Notes under the pieces: model-generated
What the model saw: the letters and a program-made list of their open reading frames with translations, nothing else
What the model was told of the DNA's origin: nothing
Databases searched by the model: none
Source of the DNA: Lineus longissimus
Lineage: Eukaryota > Nemertea > Pilidiophora > Heteronemertea > Lineidae
NCBI RefSeq assembly: GCF_910592395.1
Contig: NC_088325.1
Coordinates: 11,722,109 to 11,786,108, forward strand
DNA: 64,000 nt
Direction of reading: 5' to 3'
Shown here: positions 34,190 through 46,149 of the stretch, in pieces
Layout: every line of letters begins with the position of its first letter
How positions within the stretch are numbered: the stretch's first letter is position 1
Position numbers and translations under genes: made by a program

Positions 34190-37100
34190 TGGGTACGGGT
34201 CAGAGATGCCCCCCACCCCAAAACAAGTTTTACCTCTGAACAGTGAAAACATTGGGCTACTTAGCTATCTGTACAGTAAAAAACACTACTTTAAGGTAAA
34301 AGAAACCTTATGTCCATCGTAATAAAACAAGGCAAACAGCAGCAACCCAGGTCTGAGTGCTGAGGCAATACTTTATATGCCAGCAATTTATAAGTTAAAT
34401 AGAGGCAATGGTTGGGATTGTCCAACTAAGTTGGTCCAAGTGACTAAAGAGAGTTCATTATAACGTCTAATTACATGTACTAATAATTGTTGGACCAATG
34501 TTGCTATCAAAAACGTTGAAATTTGTTTTAGGCAGCTCTGTTAGTTCGAAGAGCAGTGATAAGGACATCCCACTGCCACACTGCATCATTAACATTAAGA
34601 CCTCAGTGCTGTGGCAATGGCGTTGTCTTGCTGTCCAGACATGTCAGCTGTGATTCCTGTGCTGTTTGGTGTGACCACCAATATCTCAAGGTCGGTATCT
34701 ATTCCTCGAATTAAGTCTCATTTTACAAGTTAGAGATTTTGAGAGATTGTCTGTTTTTGGCCACAAAATGGCTTGTTGTTGGGGAAATGATGTGCCCATG
34801 GCCATGTTCAGTATTAGAATACTTGTATACAGAGGAAGATGGCAAGATTGGGCTTAGCCAAGTCATTTTCCATATCATTTGATCAAATGTCATATGCATT
34901 TTGCATAGATTAACACACAAAAACAGTATACTGTCCAAGCCAACTTGAGTTGGAACAAATATGAGCCCTGCAAGATAATTATATCAAAAGCCAGAGAAAA
35001 TTATCTGAGGTTATCTTCTCCATTGTGACCAAGCTGATACGGCAAATTATCGGGGCAATTCGCTCTTGGATTCGGTGGCAAAAAGGCGTATCATCGCTGT
35101 GAACTCTGCCGGAGATGACTGGAAACACTGATCCTGCTGAGCTGGTATCCAGTGACAATGGATGCTCACTGGGAAGGAAAAGGAAAAAGTAGGAAAATGT
35201 CGAATTGATAAGAAATGGAGCAAGAGGTATGCAATTATCGTTGCGATGTTATTTTAGGTTCTATAGCTTGTTGCGTGATTGGGCCATCTGTCGTCATGCA
35301 ATTTTGCGAGATTGTTGTATCTTTCTGGCATTTTATCTGTCTCATATTGAGAGTCATCTGAAAGTGCCATTTCTATGTAGCAGTCGCCTCTTGTGTCTGA
35401 GCTTGTTGATTATTTACATTTCTCATTCCACATCTATTGCACTTCATATCAGAGATCAACACCCCAGCGATTCAGTGACACCCGCAAGCAGCAGACAAGT
35501 GTAGGGACGTTGCTTCACGTGGCTGATGAAGGACCTCTCACAAGTATCTTCCAATCACATCCAATGATACTCATGGTCATTTTGGTCACACACTAAGTAC
35601 TTGGATACTGCTCGACAAAATGCCATGGTATCAATTTGCAATCAAATATGCTCCACGGACACCTGAATAAAGATGACTGCAACTTAAACACACGTCAGTA
35701 GATTCAGGCAAACCACTCGAAATCGGCTTCTTGGATATCAAGAGTCATTAAAAAGTTGGATTGGGTCATCGTCAGAATGTCAGCTATTCACCTCCCGTTC
35801 TGGTCTACTGCTTCAGAGTGAGATGCACTAAGCATTCTGGTATTAAGTGTCCTTTGTCTCCTAAGTTGGCTTTGCAAATACAGTCATTGTAATGACACTG
35901 GTAAAGGTTTTTCGCAGTCAAAATTCTGAAATTTGAGGTGTCATTACAATTGTATTCAGCTGAGTAGGCCTACAAATTATCGTAATTAACCTGATGCTCA
36001 AGGCCTATTCAAATAATTAAGTTTGGGTTGTCTGCATAATTTCTATGCAATCATGTCAGAATGTGGTAACTTGATACACCTGCATTACAAAAACTCCATT
36101 GTATGTCTATTTGAAGTATTCTCATTCTTTCAACTTAAAAAGCAGATCCTCTCATAGGAACATTCCCAAAATACGCTCTCACAACGTGACGTGTATTTTA
36201 TGAACTGGCCCATTGAAAGATATGTATACAGATATTTCAAGAGCCTTACACCACTTTATTGCTCACATGTACATTCCAAGCAAGCACGATGAGGCAGTAA
36301 CCCCACCCCATCAGTCTGCTGCTCCTACACCTATGAAATATTTCTTGTTTCTTCTAAGAATAGCCGTTTATCTTCATGGGAGTTATGAAAATTACTTGAT
36401 GAGCTTCCAGGAATGACATGGAAAGACTTAGAGCTGCCAGAGGTGGAGATATGAAGCAAGGTGTGCCCACTTCAGTCGGCCAAGGTCTTCTTTGCAAGCT
36501 CTTCTATATCTTCGCCCTGTGGTTTCAGCAGCAAGCTCTGGCAGAATCGTGTTGGAGCGAAATCAAAGCACAGCTCCAAACATTTTTCTATCAAACATGT
36601 CAAATGCTGAAGCCTGTTGTCCAAGGTCATGCCCAGTTCAAAAACTTGGACATAACTCACTGGGTGTCCTGGCATATATAGCACATAGTCAGGAGGGAGC
36701 TGTAAGTTGGATGTACAGTTCACTCAAGGGCCTTTTTTAGAAGTCTGCCTTCAGTCTGAGTCTGGATTTGCTCAGAGAGTTGGATGACCTTGAGAGAACT
36801 TTGAAGAAATCGGCTTGTGTTATTTACTTATGAAAAAGATCAGGCCTCACAGCAAGAAGACATTGTCTAGGACCTATGGTTTTAGTGTGACAAGTGGTCC
36901 CTGGTAACCAAAAAAATACAATAAACTTATTTAAAAACTTGGTATGCAAATCATCAATGATAAGAAGTGCCCCAGACCTTTGCCTGAATGCTATACTGTT
37001 TCATCGAGTTGTTTATTTCCACCAACAGCCGGCATATATAGCAAGTATCTGTCTGGCTTGTTTATAACTCGATTAATTTATAGGTAACCAATTGCAATGT

Positions 37101-38000
37101 TAACCCATTTGATCCATTTAGCTCTTTGACGAAACATGGTATCTGCAAGTGACACTACATTCCTAGCATTACCTCATAGTTCTGTACAATTAAGCGGCAA
37201 TGCTCTCTCTTTATACTGAAAGAGGAATGCAATCGGTATCTCCGCAAATCAGACACACTGAGCAATACGCTTCAGTTTTTGTGTTCTATCAGTAAGATAG
37301 GTTAAATAATCCAGATATATCTTGCATACTAAGATTCTAAAGTTCATCTGCATCAGAAAAATATACAAATGGAATATTCTAGGTTCCATCTAAATGAAAA
37401 TTTAATCGCTTCTAGCTAAAACCAGTTTTGGAAAGTTTAACGTAGGATTCTATTGCTTAATGGTGAATTGTCAATGCATTGCAGCAAAATATCAGAAATC
37501 AAATGACTGTGTTTGCTTTTGTTGAAAGAAAAGTTTCCCTTCCTTAGGCATTTTAACATTATTCAAAATATTGATGCTGATTTGAATAAAGGAAGTATAG
37601 AAATATTGTTTTATAGACTATTGAGTGGGCATGTTTTTCACATTTTTTACATTTCCTATACTTTCTAAACTTTAACATGTTTAAACAAATATAGAATTTA
37701 TTATTGTCAACAATTTGTAAAGGAATTGATTGATAATTCCCAATCTATTGGAAAAACAAATCGGTATCTTTGGGAGCATCTCAAAATAAATGTAGATTGT
37801 AGTCTGAAAGACTTTTTTTAGTCTCTCTTTATTCCTTCCCCTCACAAAATACTTAAATAGTCAGAAAGGTGTAAAGCTTCACTTCCTTACAAAGGTTAAT
37901 GAAACCATCACAAGAGTACAGTATGCATATACTATGAAATCTTTTTCCAGGGTATTTTTCTGATAATTTTATGTATATATATTTTATGTGTATGGACCAA
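34190..38000. other. No supported gene
   Basis: An acceptor (AAATTTGTTTTAG) at 34531 is followed by two open registers of 39 and 66 codons, one cysteine-rich, ending at stops. Neither shows a known domain. Frames at 36418-36740 are open on both strands at once and read as chance. Confidence 0.5.
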
Positions 38001-38003
38001 GCA

Positions 38004-38162
38004 CAGTTGAACCTCCACAAGCTGACACCTCTCTATTACGGACACTAGTTTTGGCCCCATGTTGGTTGTTTCCATTCAATTTGAGCTCTCGAATCAGGAC
38101 ACCTGTCTAATAAGAACACCACTTGTCTATCCAAAGGGATCCTTTATAGAGAGGTTCTACTG
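38004..38162. mobile_element. TA-type MITE, copy 2 (159 bp)
   Basis: It begins CAGTTGAACCTCCACAAG and ends AGAGAGGTTCTACTG followed by TA. The interior shares CCATTCAATTTGA (reverse complement TCAAATTGAATGG) and GACACCTCTCTATTA with the copies at 11586 and 54705, partly inverted. The left TA has mutated to CA. Non-coding. Confidence 0.82.
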
Positions 38163-38204
38163 TATTCCTAATGATTTTCGAGGCTGTGTGCAGCACTCAC
38201 TTAT

Positions 38205-38233
38205 CTTATCCTTTTTTCTATTTGCAGGTAAGT
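38205..38233 (+). promoter_or_regulatory. Recursive-splice-like site (TTTGCAG|GTAAGT)
   Basis: CTTATCCTTTTTTCTATTTG ends in CAG at 38227, followed directly by GTAAGTC. Polypyrimidine tract, CAG and a perfect GTAAGT with no bases between are the classical ratchet-site consensus, and this is the best of three in the window. A later GT-containing sequence in the next 60 bases (GAG then GTAGAG at about 38300) is only a weak second donor. Confidence 0.5.
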
Positions 38234-38243
38234 CATGAAGTGT

Positions 38244-38461
38244 TGTCATATCTGTCTGAAGTTGAGGACCAGAATCCTACTCCATAGAGATGTAGAGGTA
38301 GAGTAAGTTGCCATTGCTTGATAAAAGAATGATCAGCCTGAGTAAAGGGGTGGTCATCTCGTCGAGCTCCCTCGGTGAGATGGTTTGCCCAATTTGTAAA
38401 AATATCAGAAAGCAGTCATATCCTGTCTGAAGCTGACGACCAGTATCCTACTCTATAGAGG
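38244..38461. repeat. Direct repeat pair, ~46 bp, 171 bp apart
   Basis: GTCATATCTGTCTGAAGTTG (from 38244) and GTCATATCCTGTCTGAAGCT (from 38415) open two copies. Both continue GA(G/C)GACCAG(A/T)ATCCTACTC(C/T)ATAGAG. Divergence is about 10 per cent plus one base of length. The pair begins 16 bases downstream of the recursive-splice-like junction. Confidence 0.85.
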
Positions 38462-39081
38462 GAATTTTGTCTGGCATTTTGTCGGTTATAAGTCCATATG
38501 CACAAAATGGAAAACCACTTAAATGTAGCTAGGGTTATCCTGCTAAAGGGATGTGTGGTCTTGCCTGTTTACCCTATAGCCAATATGATTGCATACTTCA
38601 TGTAGTTATAATTAGGGAATCATTCAATAGACAAACTTAAATCCTGCGATCAGACTGTCAGATCATGTGAATAAAAAACTAGATAATTGGCTGACAATCC
38701 TGGCGAATCAAACCAACTTCTTTTTAAATGGGTTTCAGGTCACAATACATTTTCTGTTGTCTATTGTGCAGTAGGCCTACATGAATTCTTCTTGAATACA
38801 TGTACTTCTCAGACTAGGTCATTGTAACAGTGATATTTAAGACAAACAGTAACATGATCCACTCCTTGAAGGAAACAGGAGAAAGTCTTGACTGCCTACA
38901 ACAACAGTGTCTTTACTGGAACAAACACTGAGGTTAACTTAATAATGCTACTCTCAACAGAGAAGTGAAACTCATCTTGACTCATCTACATGCAGTTGTC
39001 TGAGTATGCAAGATGGTCTCAACTGGTGGGCTAATTTCAATGATGTGATTATCACTTTCTGATTTAACCCTTCCATTCTAG

Positions 39082-39270
39082 CGCATTCCAGCATTTCGAT
39101 TTGAAGCAGCTGCATTGCATTTGCTTGCTGGTGCCCATGCCACACACCAGTGCCGAAACCAGTGCACATCCAACGAGACTGTCCCCGCAGATACCGATGT
39201 CGAGGAAAAACTGTTGGGAATACAGTGGGACCTCGAAACGACAAGCCGCTTCATCTCAGTTATAGTTTAG
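39082..39270 (+). pseudogene. Possible BEL/Pao retroelement remnant
   Basis: The open frame starts directly after an in-frame TAG that is also the end of an acceptor-like stretch (CCCTTCCATTCTAG). It runs 62 codons in a locally GC-rich island and ends TDVEEKLLGIQWDLETTSRF. The block E-x-x-LLGIQWDLET resembles the (K/R)-x-LG-x-x-W-(D/N)-x-x-x-D segment in the Pao domain C-terminal to the reverse transcriptase of BEL/Pao elements. The upstream half does not match well. A genuine terminal exon is the alternative. Confidence 0.3.
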
Positions 39271-39274
39271 GCAG

Positions 39275-40285
39275 GTTGAACGCAAAAGAAGGAAGCTTGA
39301 TTCACCATCTTGCTCATTGAGGCCTCGCCTACTCCAATCTTGTAGTTTTCTAAAGATGAGTCAACATACACATTCCAAAGAGATGGTGAATTTATGCCCC
39401 CCGTCATGGTGCTTAGTTCTCGGGATGGTGTTTACTCATTGCAAGTTGTCCAATCTCTCTCACTGTAGGTATTTATCAGGGTGCTGTTAAACCACACCTG
39501 GTGGTCATTTCTCATGACTTTAGTGCTTTAGAGAGGCCAGACTAAATATTTTTCAAAGTGCTAAATATTTTCCAAGCTATCATGTTGGACAACAGTATAT
39601 TGTTTCAACTCCAAAACTTAGCACCTCGTGTACATGAGCTGTGCCAGCACTGCTGATGGCGCAATAACGTTGGTTCGGAGGTCAAAGGCAGTTTACTAAT
39701 AAATGGTTGATGACTTCGTATTTCCTTATCTGAATCATACAAAAATAATTTGGGATATGTGAAATAGAAAGAAATAGAAAGAAACATAAAAATAGAGTGT
39801 GCAGAACTGTGGTAACAACTTTGTATCACCACTCTACACAAGTTGGGTTCAATGTGTAGTGGTCAGTAGACTAATATGCTTGAGTCTGGTTATTTCATTT
39901 TAGTCCTTGCTGATGCAGGATATTCTATATGAGACTAGTATATTGTGCTAAAGTTATAAGCAGGAAAACTGTCTCACAATATCAATCTTGCCATTCCAAG
40001 CTCCTGGGAAACCATTGGCTTAGCCTGAGGGTACTTTCAAGGCTCACAGAACAACTGCAGCTCATCTTTCAAGCATTAATCAAGTTAACCTTTTAAATGC
40101 TGGTAAACGACCTTCCAATAAGAATGAATTAATTTTAAGGAGTTGGAGTCTATCATATTACAGGAGTTTCTCCGGTTTCTTTCTAATGTATTATTTTTTC
40201 AGAAGTCCTGCTCGGTAGTTTGACTCTGATTTGTAACATTGAACCAGTTTTGACCTCTTATGTTGTCACATTGTTATTGCATCAG
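39275..40285. other. No supported gene
   Basis: A strong acceptor-like stretch followed by GT (CCAATCTCTCTCACTGTAG then GTATTT, 39468/39469) is a weak recursive-splice candidate because its donor half is poor. No coding frame is recognised. Confidence 0.55.
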
Positions 40286-40291
40286 ATACTC

Positions 40292-40350
40292 TACCTTTAC
40301 TCATGACCTTTACCTTTACCCTTGACCTTGACCTTGACATTGACCTTGAG
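40292..40350. repeat. TGACCT-type hexamer array (AGGTCA half-sites)
   Basis: Several diverged hexamer units, CTTTAC then CTTGAC, run from 40292 to 40350, ending with tandem TGACCTTGACCTTGACATTG and a final TGACCTTGAGG. On the minus strand these give TCAAGGTCA, the extended half-site of monomeric nuclear receptors such as ERR and FTZ-F1/SF-1. It may be only a microsatellite whose unit happens to match. Confidence 0.75.
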
Positions 40351-40354
40351 GCTT

Positions 40355-43300
40355 TGCGGGTGTTTCCATGACATGTACCATAGTAAATGTTTGCAGTCTC
40401 GCTCCATGCAGACCATGCCTCAGTTGTTATGCACTGGTGCATGAAAGAGCACTGATCGCCAGGTATCCAGTGAATTCTGTTTTTGGTTCTCATGGACATG
40501 TTGTTTATCTTTGGCAGACAAGACTTGTATCAAAGTGATAAGAAGGTGGTGCCTGCAGTAACACATGGTTTTATATGTGCTTTATGTCATTATGAATAAT
40601 GGAGGCATACCAAGGCGTGTGAGATATATGGCCTTAAGGTTGGCAATATGTTTTCAGCCTGGAGGGCCATCTCAAAAACCTGCTGTAATCTTCTCATGGT
40701 CATGGGTGGTTGGGGGTAATGAGTTCGATGGAAGCTTTACAACACCCAGAATAATGTTGTTGAGGCCTAGCAAGGAATAAAACTTAGCTGCTGTGAGATG
40801 CCATCTACTAAAAACCCTGCATCAAACAACGGCTGCGTTTGCCTTCATTTCGATAAGCTACTGGTACTGTCCATTCCTTACGGGGACCACAGAAATTCCA
40901 CACTGATAACAAATATATTAGTCTCAGAAATGCTGGACATTGACTCCTGGTCAATACTTAGCCACTTATTACTGAAGGTGAAAAAACCTTACTCCGAGAT
41001 CAAAGAGAGGCCACGCGATGGTGGAGAATGGTGCGAGCCTCGACAAATATTTTCCTAAAATGAGCATATGAAATTGCGTGCACTCTTCGAGGTGAGCGTT
41101 GTTTGTGTAGGGATGAGCTCACTAGAAGTAGCATGTGATTGGCCCTATGGGAAATGGTTGCCCAAGTCAGGTATACATTATGTGGTTATGTCGCCATTTC
41201 ATGCTAGCATGCAGCAGGAAGAAATTGCTCTTCCAGTGTTGGTCAACTCTGCTAAAGGAAGAATGCCTCATTATATTGCTGAGCCAGCACTAACATAGTT
41301 TGCAAAGTTCCTGTGTAGAGTGCAGTTCCATGTTGTTAATACGAAAAATGTTCCCCCACGCAAATATTTTATCACTTATCACAGCGATTATATTTATCAC
41401 AGGTCGAAAGTTTCTCTCATTTGTGAGACGCCTACTGAGCTGTTGGGCATAATGAAGATAACGATATTTAGGACAACTATCGCAATAACACTTTGCACTG
41501 TTTCTTGTCATGAAATTACAAGGCATGACCTCGACCTGAATACCTCTACGTTCTTTTCAGAATGACACCTTGAGCTTCGTTTTATCAGATTGAACTCAAA
41601 TGTGTCAACTTTTTACCACTGCTGCCGCCTGTGTCAGATGTGTGTTACTACAGTGCATTACTCAAGGAGAGTAATCTGTATTGAAGCAAATATGCCAAAA
41701 AATACATGGTTTTAAATCAAGCGAGTAATGGAATGGTGGTGCTGTGATTCACTGTTGCATCTTGCACATTCTCTGACAGGGTAGTTTTTGTGCAACGGAG
41801 GAAAATATTTGTTCCATCTGAGTAAACTGGTGCATCAGTGATGATCAACTCGAGCCATATCTGCAAAAAATAGCTTGCTTATCTTCGCAGTTGTTATGGC
41901 ATATGCTATGCAAAGTGGATACTCTTCTTGTGCAAGATGCATGATATGACTCCAATGTCAGTTGGTGCAACTGGAAAGATTCTAACCCTCTTGGTTTCAT
42001 ACTGCTGGAGTCATCTACGTGCTCCGCCCCTGGTGGCATGTTACTCTGAATATTGAGTTGAGGGCTGAGTGGGACAAGGACATTAGTAGCTCTGGGTGAT
42101 TTGACAAGTGCTAGTTTTACTTTCGAACATCAATCTTATCTTACACTTCAAAGCTCTGGCATATTACAGACTGTTAGGTCATTCCAATGCTCTTCCCCTG
42201 ACACGTTACTGACTTCTTGGGTCATTCCATTCTCCCCGTATCGGATAAACGCTTTGTATCACTTCACATGATCAGAAATATAATTAATGTACATGTATAA
42301 CAATTCAAGCTCCTACTATGTTTTAGCCAAGAACGACACATTTCCTAGTAAAACAATACACAATGTGATCATTTCACTCTATGCGCTAAGTTTGACCATG
42401 AGAGTTTCTAAAATTTGAAACAGGACGGAGGTAATCTCAAGCATGTCAAGGCCTATAGTTTTCTCTTTGACAAGGAGGTGGATAAGGCAATTGAATTTAT
42501 TGCATGGACCACCGAAAGAAAAATATCCACTCTAAATGACTGACGGCCTGGCCAATTAACACTAAGGGATTTACACAGCACTTATGTCGGCATTATATTG
42601 GTTAACATCGGCTTATGCGGCTGAAATTTTGATGAGAAATGCATAAGCATGAAAGATTCAGTATTTTTCCATAACCATAACTTCTAATCTGATTTTACCT
42701 CAATTAGGCCATTTTCTGCAGCCCCTAATTGCCTATTTCAACTCCCTGAACTTCACTTATGAGAATGTTAAACCTGTCAGCAATTTCTCAGTTTCGTATT
42801 GTAATTTCTATTCATGGGATGCTACATGTATGATTTTGTTGTAGATGAGTTAGTTTTTTTGGCCTAATGAGGTCTAGTCATCTTCGTACTGTAGACAACA
42901 TGTAGTACCAATGCCAGTTTCGACCTGTTTTACCAGCGGTCTCGGTCTTTTTGCCGTCTCGTTCAATTTCAAGATATCTTCTCCCTAGGCAAAAGTATCA
43001 AGGTTTGATATTATATATTTCATTATAATTCCCAAGTCTAGAACCTGACCGCGCTCAACGTTGCTTAACTTTTAGCTCAGGAGACAGTAGGCCATAAAGG
43101 AATTCCTCCATGGCCGGCGGGTTATCAAGCCGTGCCATATAACTGGGGGTACAGTACACTGAGAGTCTGATATACCAGACAGTAAAAGTTCAGTTCAAAT
43201 TGAATTTGGTAAAGCTAGTCATGTAAATTTAAATGCAATCCTGGGTTGTCCCAGGTTCAAATCCCAGGGGCCCTATTGCCTGGTAGCCGGCATATTTGAA

Positions 43301-46010
43301 GGCTATGATGATGCTTCTTGCCTTGTTTCATCGAGGATATCGGCCTTGTTTCATAGAGGATATTGGCTGTTGGGTGAAAATCATGATAAGACCTCATAAA
43401 CTGCCTTCTGATCACTTTATAGCATTCTTGGTAAATAGAAGTGCCCATGTTGCAAACACACCTTGGGGAAAACGGTCATTATGGAGGAAATTATGACTGT
43501 TTACAAAAATATTTGCTACATGTTTGAGTGGCTCGGCTAATTGGCACCTGGTGATAAAGCTTGTCGGGTAATGGGGGTGAAATGTGGGTATGTTTCAATT
43601 AAAGGGTTACACCGTAATTACTGGCTGTCAAAGGAAATCTAAACTCAGTTATACACAATGCCTTACATGTAGCGCAGTTATTATATGATACGTTGGTATG
43701 AGACGGGATAGTTAGAGGTCTAACACCAATTGAAATTAAGCGAATTCACTTGGTTGTAGCTCTTATCGAGACATTCACTCTTTGCCAATGTCTCTACTGT
43801 GACCAGTAATGTTTGAGTTTAGTACCAAACAAGATATCTAAAAAGTACTGCAAGGAAGCTTTAACTCTCCCTCAGATTCCTTCATTCTTCAACCAAAAGA
43901 ACATTGAACTCACCTCGTAAGTGTAAACTGTCAATGTTCGGGTGATAAAAGCAGCATAAAGGTAGCCTGTCTTAAGATGATTTACTAGGAAAAGATGAAT
44001 CTCCTCTGATTTGGGACTTGATGGCTGCAGATGGTGTACCAGGCCGGAGGTTAAGATGAGTAAGATCGGATGCCTTTAACCACTTCCAGTGCAGAATGTG
44101 GGATACTGCACATTTTAGATATTCTAATCGTCTAAGCCCGTTTACAGACTGTGCGAGGGATGAGAACTACTGGAACAGGAGCCGTATATACTAATGATGT
44201 CTGTGGACAAGGTTTATTGTCGAGGTTGTGGTTGGTCAACAGGACTGTGATTTTTGGCCAAACAACTCCTCTACACCTTCGTGTACCGTTGACCCTGATC
44301 ACAAACGTGTAGCGATATATCAAATAGATGGAAATGAGGTTGAAGTATGAAGTCATTGCCTTTATTCCGCCTGGCAGTACCTGCCAGAATGTCTCATGAC
44401 TCGCCCTTGTCGCTGCTATCTTAACGAACAAAAAATCAATTAATCAATCTCAGCTAATTACAAGTCAACTGTTGCAATATTTTTACGGGAGTGATGAATG
44501 ATCTCTTGTCTGTCGGCATGAAATTGCCTAGGAAGCACGATATAATGCAGAATTGCCCGGGTAATTAGCGAAAGTATGAATCGTCTCTTTTTGGTTGCAT
44601 GCAAGATGGTCGTTAGGGTGACAGAAAATCATAGATAAAAATTGAATCGTTTATTTTCTGATTTTTGTGGAATTGTCGAGTTGGATCGTTTTGATGGAAA
44701 TGGTAATTCCACCTGCTTGTAACTTTTCAAAATTATAAGAATACTATTGAGTTCTTCGATCTCATAGACAATGAGACGTTTCCAGGTTTCCAACTCTTTG
44801 TTTATATCCTTTTATTATTCTGGTCTCAATACTTCAGGTAATTATCCCTTTTGAATTGTTTCGGGGGATATTTGATAAAATACCACGAAGCATCCAAGGT
44901 GTTAACAGGAAGAAAGTTTTTATGATGGAAAAACAGTAGTTCGGACACTTCACTCTCTTAGACAGAAAATAAAATTCATCAGTGAGCTATTCTCAGGTAA
45001 AAGGCTTTGCCAATAGGTCATGCCCTGTGCGATTACACATCATCAAGTTATCATTGTAAGTGAGTCAGTGTTTAACACCCACCCTTCACCTTCCTAGAGT
45101 GATGGGAACACCCCTGAGAGAATTCCTCCGTGATGACATAGCGAGTAGTACTTGTCATTGGTTGCTTCCAATTCTCAATATACACTTGCTGTTACAGAAA
45201 ATGACAGTGGAATCCTTTATAACCGGTTACAGTTAAAGGTAGTATAAGACCATGAGGTTTAGAACGGGGGAAGTTCGAGGAAGGCAGAGAATAACAGCTT
45301 GTCTCTATAAAGGATACAGTCCAATCTCTTGCAGATGGTAGTCATTATGACTTTCTGTTTAAATGATCGATGAACCATCCATATCTTGCCATCTTGACCA
45401 AACTAATCAAATTAGCAAATTTCTAATTCTCTCAACGATTCTTGCAATCTTGTTCAATCATCATGCTATATCCATCACCGAAATAAGTTCTTACAAACTG
45501 GCATCTATTGCGTTCGTTCTGTTGAATTGATCGATGCGAAGGTCGATTCCTTGACCACACCAATCAAATTTTTTAGCCGTGAAGATTTATTGGCGACGTG
45601 TCATCAGGGCATATTTCTTATTAGGGATTGAGAATTGATCGATTCTTTGACCAGATTCTTTTTGATTGTTGCAAAAGATAGAGCGCTGCTATATTGCTTT
45701 CGCCTAGATTGTTGATCCTGGTTTGAAAAACAACTTTTTCCTAAATTTGAGTGGGAAGGAATGCTGTAAGCCTTAGTGAGTAAGCATATTCTTGGATATC
45801 AGATTGTACATGTAATCCAATAAGCTACAATTGGCATTATTTTCTGTGTGAAAAATATTAGTTGTATTATTTTTCTGGTTACATGCCTTGAGGCTTTTTT
45901 GCGACAGCTGAAATAAAGCAACATCCTGCTAATATTGATGAGTAAGCATTCACTATGTCACCAAATCTTGCTACTTTTTTTGTCCTCCAAGTTCTGTTTG
46001 AACTATTTTA
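40355..46010. other. No supported gene
   Basis: Open frames at 40798-41058 and 41068-41298 (plus) and 44132-44431 (minus) have no domain or splice boundaries. CTTCAG followed by GTAATT at 44837/44838, behind a T-rich tract, and CTCAG followed by GTAAAA at 44997/44998 are weak recursive-splice-like sequences. Confidence 0.5.
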
Positions 46011-46016
46011 TTGTAG

Positions 46017-46144
46017 GCCTAGATCTGCATCCTGCTTATGTTACTGTGGCTTACATCCGGCTTCTAGGCCTTGATGAGCAACCAACCTACACATTGGATG
46101 TAATCCTGCAGTCGCTGGAAGGCCTTCCTGTTATAAGAATATGA
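46017..46144 (+). CDS. Weak candidate exon of unknown function
   Basis: A good acceptor (TTCTGTTTGAACTATTTTATTGTAG) ends at 46016. The frame enters in phase 1 and reads LDLHPAYVTVAYIRLLGLDE, then QPTYTLDVILQSLEGLPVIRI, to a TGA at 46142-46144. Codon and residue composition look protein-like against the surrounding AT-rich DNA. I do not recognise a family, there is no polyadenylation signal close behind, and the evidence is one splice site and composition only. Confidence 0.25.
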
Positions 46145-46149
46145 GAGAT

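Noticed and set aside
34531-34728. Open frames after an AAATTTGTTTTAG acceptor, one Cys-rich
   Set aside because: Two registers are open at once, neither shows a known domain, and the only donor nearby (AAG then GTCGGT) is poor.
43236-43270. GGTTCAAATCCCAGGGGCC resembling a tRNA box B
   Set aside because: No box A at the right distance. The match is explained by a CCTGGG/CCCAGG stem-loop and does not form a T arm.
44132-44431. 99-codon minus-strand frame
   Set aside because: No domain or splice context, and the plus strand has a comparable open frame over the same bases.
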